Shown here piece after piece: positions 18,658 to 26,533 of a stretch of DNA of 64,000 nucleotides. Source of the DNA: Pyrinomonadaceae bacterium MAG19_C2-C3 (GTDB lineage Bacteria; Acidobacteriota; Blastocatellia; Pyrinomonadales; Pyrinomonadaceae); NCBI GenBank assembly GCA_024330265.1, contig JANDLT010000001.1, forward strand, positions 1 to 64,000. The letters run 5' to 3'. The position numbers and the translations under genes are program-made. The first letter of the stretch is position 1, and each line of letters begins with the position of its first letter. The notes beneath the pieces were generated by a model. It saw nothing but the letters and a program-made list of their open reading frames with translations. It was not told the DNA's origin and did not search any database.

Positions 18658-18870
18658 TGGTTCGGACGGTTTTCATAAATTGCCACTAGCTTTAGCTAGT
18701 GGCGGCGATTCTCCAACAAATACCGGCTTTAGCCGAATCTTTGGGACGGAAGCCAAAAGATTTAATTCTTTTGTTCAAGTTCGGCTAAAGCCGATGCTTG
18801 TTGTTTCTCTGTCCACTAGCTAAAGCTAGTGGCAATTTATCAAGGCATTTTCAAAACCGTCCGAAGTGTT
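18658..18870. mobile_element. MITE-like nested palindrome (island C1) with 9-bp flanking repeats
   Basis: The terminal inverted repeats contain TTCGGACGGTTTT / AAAACCGTCCGAA. Inner palindromes are CCACTAGCTTTAGCTAGTGG (twice, as inverted copies) and CGGCTTTAGCCG / CGGCTAAAGCCG. The perfect direct repeat GTTAATCAA flanks it at 18649-18657 and 18871-18879. It lies between rluD-like and lgt genes, at the very 5' end of the former. No reading frame inside. Confidence 0.8.
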
Positions 18871-18905
18871 GTTAATCAAAGAGGATGAGAATGAATGTTG
18901 TGACA

Positions 18906-19739
18906 TCAAACGCGGGCAATCTTCGGCTGCTTAATCGCGTCGGCATTCACTGCGCGGGCGGCATAAACCCAGCGCACGATGAGCGTCACGAGCGCGAGAA
19001 AGCCTATGCTCAAGGCGATGAGTTGTGAGGTGGAAAGCCCCGTGATGGATGTGATGCCCGCGATGTCGCCGCGCGGGTCGTCGCGGAAAAACTCAATCGT
19101 GAAGCGCGTCGCGGCGTACAGCACAGCGTACATCAGGATGACTTGCCCGCTAAACTTTTTGCGCTTATGCAGCCAGATGAGAAACGCGAAGATGATGAGC
19201 GCGGCGAACGATTCATAAAGCTGTGTCGGGTGAAGATGGATGCCGAGCGGCACGCCCGTCACCGCGTGTCCGGCTTCTGTGAACTCGCATCCCCAAGGCA
19301 AATCCGTCGGCTTACCCCAACAACATCCGGCGGCGAAACACCCTTGTCGCCCGAAGAATTGACCGAGCGCGATACCGGGCGCGAACGCATCCGCCGTCAA
19401 CCACCACGGCAATTTGTATCGCCGCACCAGCACATAACCCGCGATGACCGCCCCGATAAAGCCGCCGTAAAACACTCCGCCCGAACGCACAAAATCCAGT
19501 GAAAACAGCCGCCACGGATTCGCCGCATACATCGGTTCAACCCACAGCAAAAGCAACTTCGAGCCGACAATCGCCGCCAGCAACATCCACAAACCCAAAT
19601 CAAACAATCGCTCACGCGGCAAACCGTCGCGCGCACCGAGTCGCGCCGCAACTATCAAAGCCGCGATGAACGCGAGGGCGAGCAGCACACCGTAAGTGTT
19701 GACCGGAAAATTGAAGACGCGGAAAAGTTCGGGATACAT
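18906..19739 (-). CDS. lgt: Prolipoprotein diacylglyceryl transferase
   Basis: Inner membrane enzyme that transfers diacylglycerol from phosphatidylglycerol to the lipobox cysteine of prolipoproteins, the first step of lipoprotein maturation. Seven hydrophobic segments are visible in 277 residues. Family motifs: NTYGVLLALAF, VRSGGVFYGGFIGAVIAGY (usual H-GG-Y signature region), the Lgt signature GQFFGRQGCFAAGCCWGKPT, HPTQLYES, and the C-terminal RFTIEFFRDDPRG. The partner lipoprotein signal peptidase gene lspA lies about 1 kb upstream on the same strand, split from lgt by an orphan gene that appears inserted. ATG 19739. Confidence 0.94.
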   Translation of the reverse strand: MYPELFRVFNFPVNTYGVLLALAFIAALIVAARLGARDGLPRERLFDLGLWMLLAAIVGSKLLLLWVEPMYAANPWRLFSLDFVRSGGVFYGGFIGAVIAGYVLVRRYKLPWWLTADAFAPGIALGQFFGRQGCFAAGCCWGKPTDLPWGCEFTEAGHAVTGVPLGIHLHPTQLYESFAALIIFAFLIWLHKRKKFSGQVILMYAVLYAATRFTIEFFRDDPRGDIAGITSITGLSTSQLIALSIGFLALVTLIVRWVYAARAVNADAIKQPKIARV

Positions 19740-19740
19740 A

Positions 19741-19778
19741 AAAGCAGGAGCCAGAAGTCAGGAGTCAGAAGTCAGAAT
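19741..19778. repeat. Heptamer array (AGTCAGA family), left arm
   Basis: AAAGCAGGAG CCAGAAGTCA GGAGTCAGAA then GTCAGAAT. The complementary arm is at 20750-20788, on the far side of the orphan gene, so the two arms enclose about 970 bp. Confidence 0.8.
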
Positions 19779-19839
19779 GTAAGACATGATGTTGGATGCA
19801 AATTCGACTTGAACTGATTCAACTTGAACCAAGCCGGAA

Positions 19840-19878
19840 TGAAAATAAGAACGCCCGACTTACATCGGCGGCGGGCGC
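19840..19878 (-). terminator. Intrinsic terminator downstream of the orphan gene
   Basis: On the minus strand CGCCCG...CGGGCG forms the stem, followed by GTTCTTATTTTC. It lies 84 bp after the stop codon of the gene at 19962. Confidence 0.65.
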
Positions 19879-19961
19879 AGACACGCAGGCAACGAGAAGC
19901 AAAGTTACATAACAAGCCGCTCCCCGATGCAAAGGAGTTGTTGTGCGCGGCATGGTGAATA

Positions 19962-20723
19962 TCACGCCACATCACCTTCTCTGCCACCGTTAAGTTCTAA
20001 AGCCGACGGAGAGAAGTTGCCGTACAAAAAGGTGCGCTCGAAAAGCGAACTGTAAGAATGATTTAGGACTTCATCAGAAAACTTAAAAGTCGAAGAAAGT
20101 GATACCTCATGCACAACCACAAGCCATGCCTCCTGACACTTCTTGCGATATGAGGGATACAGGATATTCTTTTTGTCAATGATTTGCTGTATCTCACCGC
20201 TAGAACAGTCAGGGATGAACGCTGCTGTTGGCACGCTCCAAAACCCTTCGGTTATATGGTTCAGTTTGCGAATGTGTATTGAGGCTATATCTTCAGGGAA
20301 GAAGTCCGTATCAAAGTAATCATTTTCAACCCTGATGTATTCGTCGGGTGTTATGTCTGTGTTGATGATGATGTTAGCAAGCTTATAAGCGAGTTCGGAA
20401 ACATGATTCTTCTGCAATTTTGCGTGAATGCCGAAGGCGACTGAAACCCAAAGGACTGCACCGCCGCGCTCCTCATAAATTGTTTGAGCTTGTTGCACGA
20501 CGCGGTTCGCTAAACTTTCCGAGACTTGCATCGGCAATTGGTCGGCAGGCGTAGTCCTATATAGTTCCGTTAGCTCAATGCCAATTACCCCTGCATCATC
20601 TTCAACTAAGAAGTCAGGTTTCTCACACGGGTTGATGTCTCCCTTAGGGAAAACTGGACAGATTGCCCTGAACCTTTCAATCTGCCACTGTTCACGGGCT
20701 TTTCGCATCATGGTCTGAGACAT
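19962..20723 (-). CDS. Orphan protein of unknown function, possible PD-(D/E)XK-like nuclease
   Basis: About 253 residues, no signal peptide or membrane segment. I do not recognise the family with confidence. The segment EKPDFLVEDDAGVIGIELTEL has the D...E-x-T arrangement found in some restriction-endonuclease-like folds. RVVQQAQTIYEERGGAVLWVSVAFG and WLVVVHEVSL look like further core strands. Codon use and base composition are clearly more AT-rich than its neighbours, suggesting recent acquisition. It sits between lgt and lspA inside the loop of a heptamer hairpin and has its own terminator. ATG 20723 was chosen; GTG 20741 is also possible. Function is not assigned. Confidence 0.6.
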   Translation of the reverse strand: MSQTMMRKAREQWQIERFRAICPVFPKGDINPCEKPDFLVEDDAGVIGIELTELYRTTPADQLPMQVSESLANRVVQQAQTIYEERGGAVLWVSVAFGIHAKLQKNHVSELAYKLANIIINTDITPDEYIRVENDYFDTDFFPEDIASIHIRKLNHITEGFWSVPTAAFIPDCSSGEIQQIIDKKNILYPSYRKKCQEAWLVVVHEVSLSSTFKFSDEVLNHSYSSLFERTFLYGNFSPSALELNGGREGDVA

Positions 20724-20748
20724 AGGAATTATCAACAACACAACGCTT

Positions 20749-21306
20749 TTATTCTGACTCCTGACTTCTGGCTTCCGGCTCCTGCTTTCGTCCCGAAAGA
20801 ATCGCGTCCAAAATCAACAATCCCGCTCCCGCGCAGATACTCGCGTCCGCGATGTTGAAAACCGGATAGCTCCAATCGCCCCAATAAACGAGAATGAAAT
20901 CAATGACGTAGCCGAGTCGCACGCGGTCGGCGAGGTTGCCTAAGATGCCGCCCGCGAGCAGGGCGCACGCTCCGAGTATGCGGTCATGCGTCGCGGCGGT
21001 GCGAAAGAAATAGAGCATCACACCGAACAGGGCGACGCACGCGAGGGCGATTAAAATCCATTGCTTTGCCGCCCCGCCGTGTTGAAGTTGTCCGAACGCG
21101 ATGCCGGTGTTTTCAGCATAGACGAACGCGAGGAAACCTTTGATGATGCGGCGCGCCGTGCCGGGTGGAATCTCGCGCACGACCCACGCCTTCGTGATTT
21201 GGTCGGCGAAGAAAATAAACGCGGCGGCGAGAAGGTAAAAACCATGCCAGCGAGTCGCGTGCATCACGCGCGATTCGTGCGCGGTGTTTCGTGTGAAAAA
21301 TCCCAT
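20749..21306 (-). CDS. lspA: Lipoprotein signal peptidase (signal peptidase II)
   Basis: Membrane aspartyl protease that removes the signal peptide of diacylglyceryl-modified prolipoproteins. Four hydrophobic segments. Conserved motifs: DQITKAWV, ENTGIAFG (usually NxGxAF), GGILGNLADRVRLGYVIDFI with the first catalytic Asp, and FNIADASICAGAGLL with the second. It follows ileS by 3 bp, the classical ileS-lspA arrangement, so the two are surely co-transcribed. The C-terminal tail KQEPEARSQESE is encoded by the GTCAGAA heptamer repeat. The natural end of the enzyme is probably near LDAILSGRK. Confidence 0.95.
   Translation of the reverse strand: MGFFTRNTAHESRVMHATRWHGFYLLAAAFIFFADQITKAWVVREIPPGTARRIIKGFLAFVYAENTGIAFGQLQHGGAAKQWILIALACVALFGVMLYFFRTAATHDRILGACALLAGGILGNLADRVRLGYVIDFILVYWGDWSYPVFNIADASICAGAGLLILDAILSGRKQEPEARSQESE
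20750..20788. repeat. Heptamer array (AGTCAGA family), right arm inside lspA 3' end
   Basis: ATTCTGACTCCTGACTTCTG then GCTTCCGGCTCCTGCTTT, complementary to 19741-19778. It overlaps the last 13 codons of lspA. Confidence 0.8.
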
Positions 21307-21309
21307 GCT

Positions 21310-24300
21310 TTACCTTTTTACTTCATCGGCTTTCATCGCATCGGCTTCGATTTCATCCAACGCCGCCGCGCATCGTTCGCACACCGTCGGATATTTCGGA
21401 AACTCTCCGACTCGCGTTGAATAGTTCCAGCATCGTTCGCATTTGATGCCGCTCGCGCGCTCAATGGTGACGTGTAATTTATCGTCGCTCGATTGTTCGA
21501 GCGCAACTTGCGAGACGATGAACAGGTAACGCAAATCTTCGGCGTGAGTTGTGAGCAACGCTATATCAGTTTCGCGCGCACGCAATATGACGCAGGCTTC
21601 TAGGGAACTTCCGATGCGCTTCTCATCGCGTGCGACTTCGAGTTGAGCGAGTACCGCGTCACGAATTTCAAACAGGCGTGCGAACTCCGCCGCGAGTTCA
21701 TTATCCATTGCGACACGTTCGGGCGTCGCGTCGAGTAGTCGTGGAAATTCGGTTAAGTGAATTGATTCATGCGCCCTGCCGTGTTCGCGTTCACCGGATG
21801 TTTGCGGCATGTTCTCCCAGATTTCTTCCGCCGTGAAAACCAGAATCGGAGCGATTAACTTTGCCAGCGCATCAACGATTTTATAAAGCGCGGTTTGCGC
21901 CGAACGCCTCGCGTGCGACTTAGGTGCGAACGTGTACAGACGGTCTTTCACGATGTCGAAGTAACGCGCCGAAAGCGTGACGGTGCAGAATTGGTAAAGC
22001 GTTTGATAGACGATGTGAAACTCGTATCGCTCATACCCTTCGCGGGCGCGTTCGATGACTTTATCGAGTTCGCCCAACGCCCACTTATCCATCGCCAGCA
22101 TCTCGTTGTACGGAACGCTATCACGCGCCGCGTCGAAGCCGTCGAGATTGCCGAGCGCGAAGCGCGCCGTGTTTCGCATTTTGCGGTAAGCATCCGTGAC
22201 GCGCTGCAAGATTTCCTTAGAGCATCGCATGTCTTCGTGATAGTCGGATGAAGTCGTCCACAGGCGCAGGATTTCCGCCCCCGATTCCTTTATCACATCG
22301 TTCGGCGAAACGGCGTTGCCCGTTGATTTGTGCATCGCTTTGCCCGCCCCGTCTACAACCCAACCATGCGTCAGAACGGTTTTGTACGGCGCGGTGGAAT
22401 GCGCCGCGAGTGCAATCATCAAAGACGAATTGAACCACCCGCGATACTGGTCGCCGCCTTCTAAATAGACATCGGCGGGGAAGCGCAAACCGCCGCCATC
22501 CGCTTCGCTGTTCTTGTAGCGTTCGAGAACCGCGACGCACGACGAACCGGAATCAAACCACACGTCTAAAATATCCGTGCCTTTTCTAAACTCACGCCCG
22601 CCGCAATTCGCGCACGCGAAATTTTCCGGCATCAACTCGACGGCTTCGCGCACATACCACGCATCGCTCGTTTCGCGCTCGAAAATATCCGCGACGTGGT
22701 TGATAACTTTCGCGTCCGCCGTCGCCGCGTCGCATCCTTGACAATAGAAAACGGGAATCGGCACACCCCACGCGCGCTGCCGCGAAACGCACCAATCGGG
22801 TCGCCCCGAAAGCATGTTTCGCATACGCTCGCGCCCCCAAGAAGGAATCCATTTGACACGCTCGACGGAGCGCAACGCACCGCCGCGCAACGTCGTCGGG
22901 GCTTCCGTTTCGTTGTCTGTGAAGTTGGCGATGGGTCGCCCGTCATCGTCGCGTTCGTCGTTGTGTTCTCCGGCGTGGTCTTGCGCGACGGCATCGAGGG
23001 AGATGAACCACTGCGGCGTGGCGCGAAAGATGACCGCGTTTTTGCATCGCCAACAATGCGGGTAACGGTGGCGATAATCTTCCGCGAAAAGCAGTGAACC
23101 TTGTTCGCGCATAAATTCGACGATTGAAGGATTGGCTTCAAACACGCGCAGTCCGGCGAAGTGTTCGACATCCTTCACGAAGCGTCCGGCGTTATCCACA
23201 GGGCAATAGACGGGCAGCCCGTAAGCTTTGCCGATGATGAAATCGTCGTGACCGTGACCGGGCGCGGTGTGAACGCAACCCGTACCGGCTTTGCTTGTCT
23301 GCTTCTTATCGCGGGCTTGCCGCACGTCAAGTTCCGTTTCGCCGTCGGCTTCGCCGCCCAAAGTTACATGGTCGCCGAGCATCACAAGCGACTCGCGCTC
23401 AAGCCACGCATGACGACATTCGAGGCGGTCGAGACGTGTGCCGGGAAAGCGCGCGATGACTTCCGTATGGGTTAAGCCGCACTTCCCCGCGACCGTTTCG
23501 ACGAGTTCCGACGCGACGATATAAACCTCTTTGTTCGCTTTATTTTCAAGCGCGGCATACTCGAAAACCGGATTGACCGCGATACCCAAGTTAGCCGGAA
23601 GCGTCCAAGGCGTGGTTGTCCATATCAAGAAAAACACACTGCGTCCCGCGAGGTTCGCATCAATACTGCGTGCGTCTGTGACAAGCGGAAACTTGACATA
23701 CACGGACGGCGAAGTGTGTTCGCGGTATTCGACTTCCGCCTCCGCCAGAGCCGTCTGGTCATGTATGCACCAATAAACCGGACGTTCGCCTTCATACACA
23801 AAGCCGCGTTCGACGAACCGCCCGAACAGGCGCGCGGTTTCGGCTTCATAAGAATTTGACATCGTGGTGTACGGCTCGTTCCATGTACCGAGTACGCCGA
23901 GCCGCTCGAAGTCGCGTGTCTGACGCTTCAAAGCTTCGCCCGCGTGTTCACGACACGCGCGCCGGAAACTGACCGTCGGAAGGTCGTTTTTATTCTTGCC
24001 TTTCTTATTGAGAGCCTTTTCAACATGCTGCTCAATCGGCAACCCGTGACAGTCGTAACCGGGAACATATGGCGCGTCGAAGCCCATCATCGAACGCGAT
24101 TTGACCACGATGTCTTTCAGGATTTTATTGACCGCCGTGCCGATGTGAATATCGGAATTGGCATAGGGCGGTCCGTCGTGAAGGATGAACTTTCGCGCCC
24201 CTTGACGCGCTTCGCGTATGCGTGCGTACAGGTTCGTCGCCGTCCATGATTTAAGGCGCGCGGGTTCGCTCTGCGCGAGATTGGCTTTCTGCGCGAAGGC

Positions 24301-24354
24301 GGTTTTCGGCAGATTGACGGTTTTCTTGAGGTCGAAAGGTGCTTCGGTGGACAT
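21310..24354 (-). CDS. ileS: Isoleucyl-tRNA synthetase
   Basis: Charges tRNA-Ile in the cytosol. Class I signature HIGT (residues 70-73 in [18 protein letters not shown]), editing domain (about 200-400), KMSKS-equivalent in [18 protein letters not shown] (a variant, MHKST), anticodon-binding helical domain and C-terminal zinc-binding Cys pairs (CERCWN...VCERC). The length of 1014 residues is normal for the bacterial zinc-bearing type. ATG 24354 ([18 protein letters not shown]) fits the family N-terminus; the frame continues 19 codons upstream without support. It leads directly into lspA. Confidence 0.96.
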   Translation of the reverse strand: MSTEAPFDLKKTVNLPKTAFAQKANLAQSEPARLKSWTATNLYARIREARQGARKFILHDGPPYANSDIHIGTAVNKILKDIVVKSRSMMGFDAPYVPGYDCHGLPIEQHVEKALNKKGKNKNDLPTVSFRRACREHAGEALKRQTRDFERLGVLGTWNEPYTTMSNSYEAETARLFGRFVERGFVYEGERPVYWCIHDQTALAEAEVEYREHTSPSVYVKFPLVTDARSIDANLAGRSVFFLIWTTTPWTLPANLGIAVNPVFEYAALENKANKEVYIVASELVETVAGKCGLTHTEVIARFPGTRLDRLECRHAWLERESLVMLGDHVTLGGEADGETELDVRQARDKKQTSKAGTGCVHTAPGHGHDDFIIGKAYGLPVYCPVDNAGRFVKDVEHFAGLRVFEANPSIVEFMREQGSLLFAEDYRHRYPHCWRCKNAVIFRATPQWFISLDAVAQDHAGEHNDERDDDGRPIANFTDNETEAPTTLRGGALRSVERVKWIPSWGRERMRNMLSGRPDWCVSRQRAWGVPIPVFYCQGCDAATADAKVINHVADIFERETSDAWYVREAVELMPENFACANCGGREFRKGTDILDVWFDSGSSCVAVLERYKNSEADGGGLRFPADVYLEGGDQYRGWFNSSLMIALAAHSTAPYKTVLTHGWVVDGAGKAMHKSTGNAVSPNDVIKESGAEILRLWTTSSDYHEDMRCSKEILQRVTDAYRKMRNTARFALGNLDGFDAARDSVPYNEMLAMDKWALGELDKVIERAREGYERYEFHIVYQTLYQFCTVTLSARYFDIVKDRLYTFAPKSHARRSAQTALYKIVDALAKLIAPILVFTAEEIWENMPQTSGEREHGRAHESIHLTEFPRLLDATPERVAMDNELAAEFARLFEIRDAVLAQLEVARDEKRIGSSLEACVILRARETDIALLTTHAEDLRYLFIVSQVALEQSSDDKLHVTIERASGIKCERCWNYSTRVGEFPKYPTVCERCAAALDEIEADAMKADEVKR

Positions 24355-24490
24355 AAAAATTTTACGAAAAATAGTCGGTTGATTAACTTCAAGCAATACT
24401 AACGCAGTCAACCATAAATCAAAAACAGCCCTGTCTAATGCTTAACCCGTGTCGCGCATCGCACAAAACCTGAGACATTAAAAACAGCGA

Positions 24491-24523
24491 GCGCGTAATC
24501 GGAAACTCGATCCGATTACGCGC
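24491..24523 (-). terminator. Intrinsic terminator of the coiled-coil gene
   Basis: The stem GCGCGTAATCGGA / TCCGATTACGCGC has near-perfect 13-bp arms. On the minus strand it is followed by TCGCTGTTTTTAATG. Confidence 0.8.
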
Positions 24524-24572
24524 GTTGTATTGCAGTGTCGAAATTGCGACGCTTAAAGTTGGTTTTGTCTCT

Positions 24573-24959
24573 TCACGCGGCGGGCGGTCTTAGCCGTTCA
24601 CGTTCGCGCTGCTCCAAGCCCCTGATACGTCCGCGCATGGTGATGATGTCCTGAAGGAGTTCATCAAACTGCAATTTGATTTCCGACAACAGTGTTTCAA
24701 TCGCGTTTAGTTTTAACACCACGCCTTCCCATATCGGGCGCGTCTCGCGCAATCGTGAATCAACTTTATCTTCGAGTTTGGTCAAGCGCGTTTCGACACC
24801 GGTCAAGCGCGTTTCAACAGAAGCCATGCGCGTGTTGAGCGCGCTGACTTCCGCTCGTACTGCGGCAAATTCGCTACGAAACTCTGCGCGCATCGCGGCT
24901 AGTTCGCTCAGAACACGCTCTTCAAATGAGGGTAAGTTGCGGGTTGTGTCTTCGTTCAT
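24573..24959 (-). CDS. Coiled-coil protein of unknown function
   Basis: A 128-residue, highly charged, Glu/Arg/Leu-rich protein with heptad spacing over most of its length (VRAEVSALNTRMASVETRLTGVETRLTKLEDKV), containing the short repeat VETRLT twice. No signal peptide or membrane segment. It probably forms a coiled-coil oligomer; no function can be given. GGCAGGAA lies ahead of the ATG. It lies 39 bp after the membrane protein gene at 24999, so the two are likely co-transcribed, and it ends at a strong terminator. Confidence 0.7.
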   Translation of the reverse strand: MNEDTTRNLPSFEERVLSELAAMRAEFRSEFAAVRAEVSALNTRMASVETRLTGVETRLTKLEDKVDSRLRETRPIWEGVVLKLNAIETLLSEIKLQFDELLQDIITMRGRIRGLEQRERERLRPPAA

Positions 24960-24998
24960 TTTGTTCCTGCCTTTGGTGTGTAAGATGCGCTCTTTATT

Positions 24999-25577
24999 TT
25001 AGCCGATGAACATTTCGTCGTCGCCGTAGGCTCCGGTGATTCGTTTGGGCGTCGGGGCGGCGAAGACTTCCAGACCGCGCCGGACGCCCGCCATAATCGC
25101 GGCTATTTCGCGCGCCGGTTCTAAGATTTTCGACTGCACGAAAGTCGTTGTTTGCGAGATTTCCTGTTGCGTGTTGCCGACCGTGCGCGAGACGAGGGCG
25201 ACGTTATCGCGGGCGACGTTCGCGGTGTGGCTGACAAGGGCTTTCAATTCGCGCACTTCGTCGCGGATGAGGGCGGCGGATTCGGCGAAGTGCGCCGAAG
25301 CGACCGCGAGATGATTGCTCATCTCATGGACTTGGGCGGCAACCGCGCGCCCTTGCACGGCGATGTGTGTGACCTGTTCGCCAAGGTTCGTGACGCGCGC
25401 CATAAGCGGTTCGACGCGCTCCTCAAGGCGGCGCACCGTGCCGACGGCGTGACTGACTTTGACGGCAACCGCGACCATCGCAATCGCAATCGTCAGGAAC
25501 GAGAGGGCGACGACAACGAGAATCCAAAACAGGGGGTCGCCCGTGTTGATTTGTAAAGCCAAGTGATATGCGTTCAT
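24999..25577 (-). CDS. Membrane-anchored coiled-coil protein (DUF948-like architecture)
   Basis: 192 residues. One N-terminal transmembrane segment (about 17-40, FWILVVVALSFLTIAIAMVAVAV) is followed by a long amphipathic helical region of Val/Ala/Glu/Arg heptads to about residue 150, then a short tail (PTPKRITGAYGDDEMFIG). This layout resembles DUF948 proteins and the helical part of chemoreceptors, but no signalling hairpin motif is present. Function unknown; an envelope stress or scaffold role would be a guess. The next gene upstream encodes a YtxH-type protein of similar architecture. Confidence 0.65.
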   Translation of the reverse strand: MNAYHLALQINTGDPLFWILVVVALSFLTIAIAMVAVAVKVSHAVGTVRRLEERVEPLMARVTNLGEQVTHIAVQGRAVAAQVHEMSNHLAVASAHFAESAALIRDEVRELKALVSHTANVARDNVALVSRTVGNTQQEISQTTTFVQSKILEPAREIAAIMAGVRRGLEVFAAPTPKRITGAYGDDEMFIG

Positions 25578-25784
25578 GTCGTTTCAATTTCCCCGTTGTG
25601 AAGCACTTAAAGAGATTCTTAAAACTAAAGATGCGCGAAACAAAGAACGCGCGTTCGCCCTTTCTCGAACGATGCGGATTAGCCACATCGAGCCGTCAAC
25701 ATCATGCCATGAATTGCGTGCTTCGGTGTGATGAATTTTACGTCTCTCAAACGAACACTACATCGAACAACAATACGTCGAATC

Positions 25785-26324
25785 TCACGTTAAACTTTTC
25801 GGCGCGGGGTTGCCGTGATAAATGGGGGCGTCCAAACCTTCGTCTTGAACCGCGCGGCGTTTTTCTTCGGCGTAAGCCTGTTTGCCCGCATCAATCGCGG
25901 CGTTTAGTTGTTCGCCGCGCCGCGCCGCGACTTCGCCCGCTTTGACCTTGCCGGTTTCGTACAAATCGGAAGCGCGGTCTTTCGTGACTTCGTAATACTC
26001 GCCCGCTTTCGTGCCGATGGTCGTTGCCGCTTCGCGCGAGCGGTCAACGCCTTTGCGCGTCACGTCGGCGATGTCGCCGCGCAACTCTCTGCCGGACTTT
26101 GGAGCGAACATCAAAGCGACGACTGCCCCGATAGTCGTGCCAACGATAAAGTAAGTCAGCTTCGTTGATAACTCCGCGCCTTCATGGTCGTGGTGTGTAT
26201 GTGGCGGCACGGTGGCGACGGGTGCGGCGGCAGTCGTGTAATGCTGCGCGACGGGCGCGCTCCCTTGCGATGTTCCGGCGACGCCGAGGTTTGTGCCGGA
26301 TAAGCTTGAATCTGTGTTTTGCAT
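25785..26324 (-). CDS. YtxH domain-containing protein
   Basis: 179 residues. After an N-terminal His/Ala/Thr-rich polar stretch (about 1-55) comes a single transmembrane segment with the YtxH signature YFIVGTTIGAVVALMFAPKSGRELRGDI, then a long Ala/Lys/Glu-rich helical tail reminiscent of LEA-type stress proteins. YtxH proteins are small general-stress proteins of unknown mechanism in other phyla. GAGGTGA lies about 4 bases before the ATG. A GCGCAC/GTGTGCG hairpin lies in the leader at about 26351-26371. Confidence 0.82.
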   Translation of the reverse strand: MQNTDSSLSGTNLGVAGTSQGSAPVAQHYTTAAAPVATVPPHTHHDHEGAELSTKLTYFIVGTTIGAVVALMFAPKSGRELRGDIADVTRKGVDRSREAATTIGTKAGEYYEVTKDRASDLYETGKVKAGEVAARRGEQLNAAIDAGKQAYAEEKRRAVQDEGLDAPIYHGNPAPKSLT

Positions 26325-26533
26325 GTTGTCACCTCAATAGTATTCGTCCCCGCGCACGACGTGTGCGGGTGAAAATAAGCGCGCATCGTGTGCGGTATTT
26401 TGACGATTCAAATGCGCTTTAGAAACAAAACTATACCACACGAAGTTCACGCGAAAGCGCGAAGCTTTGTTCACCTCGTGATGATAATAAAGCTTTGATG
26501 CGCGCTATAAACGGCGGCAGACAATCCGCGTTT

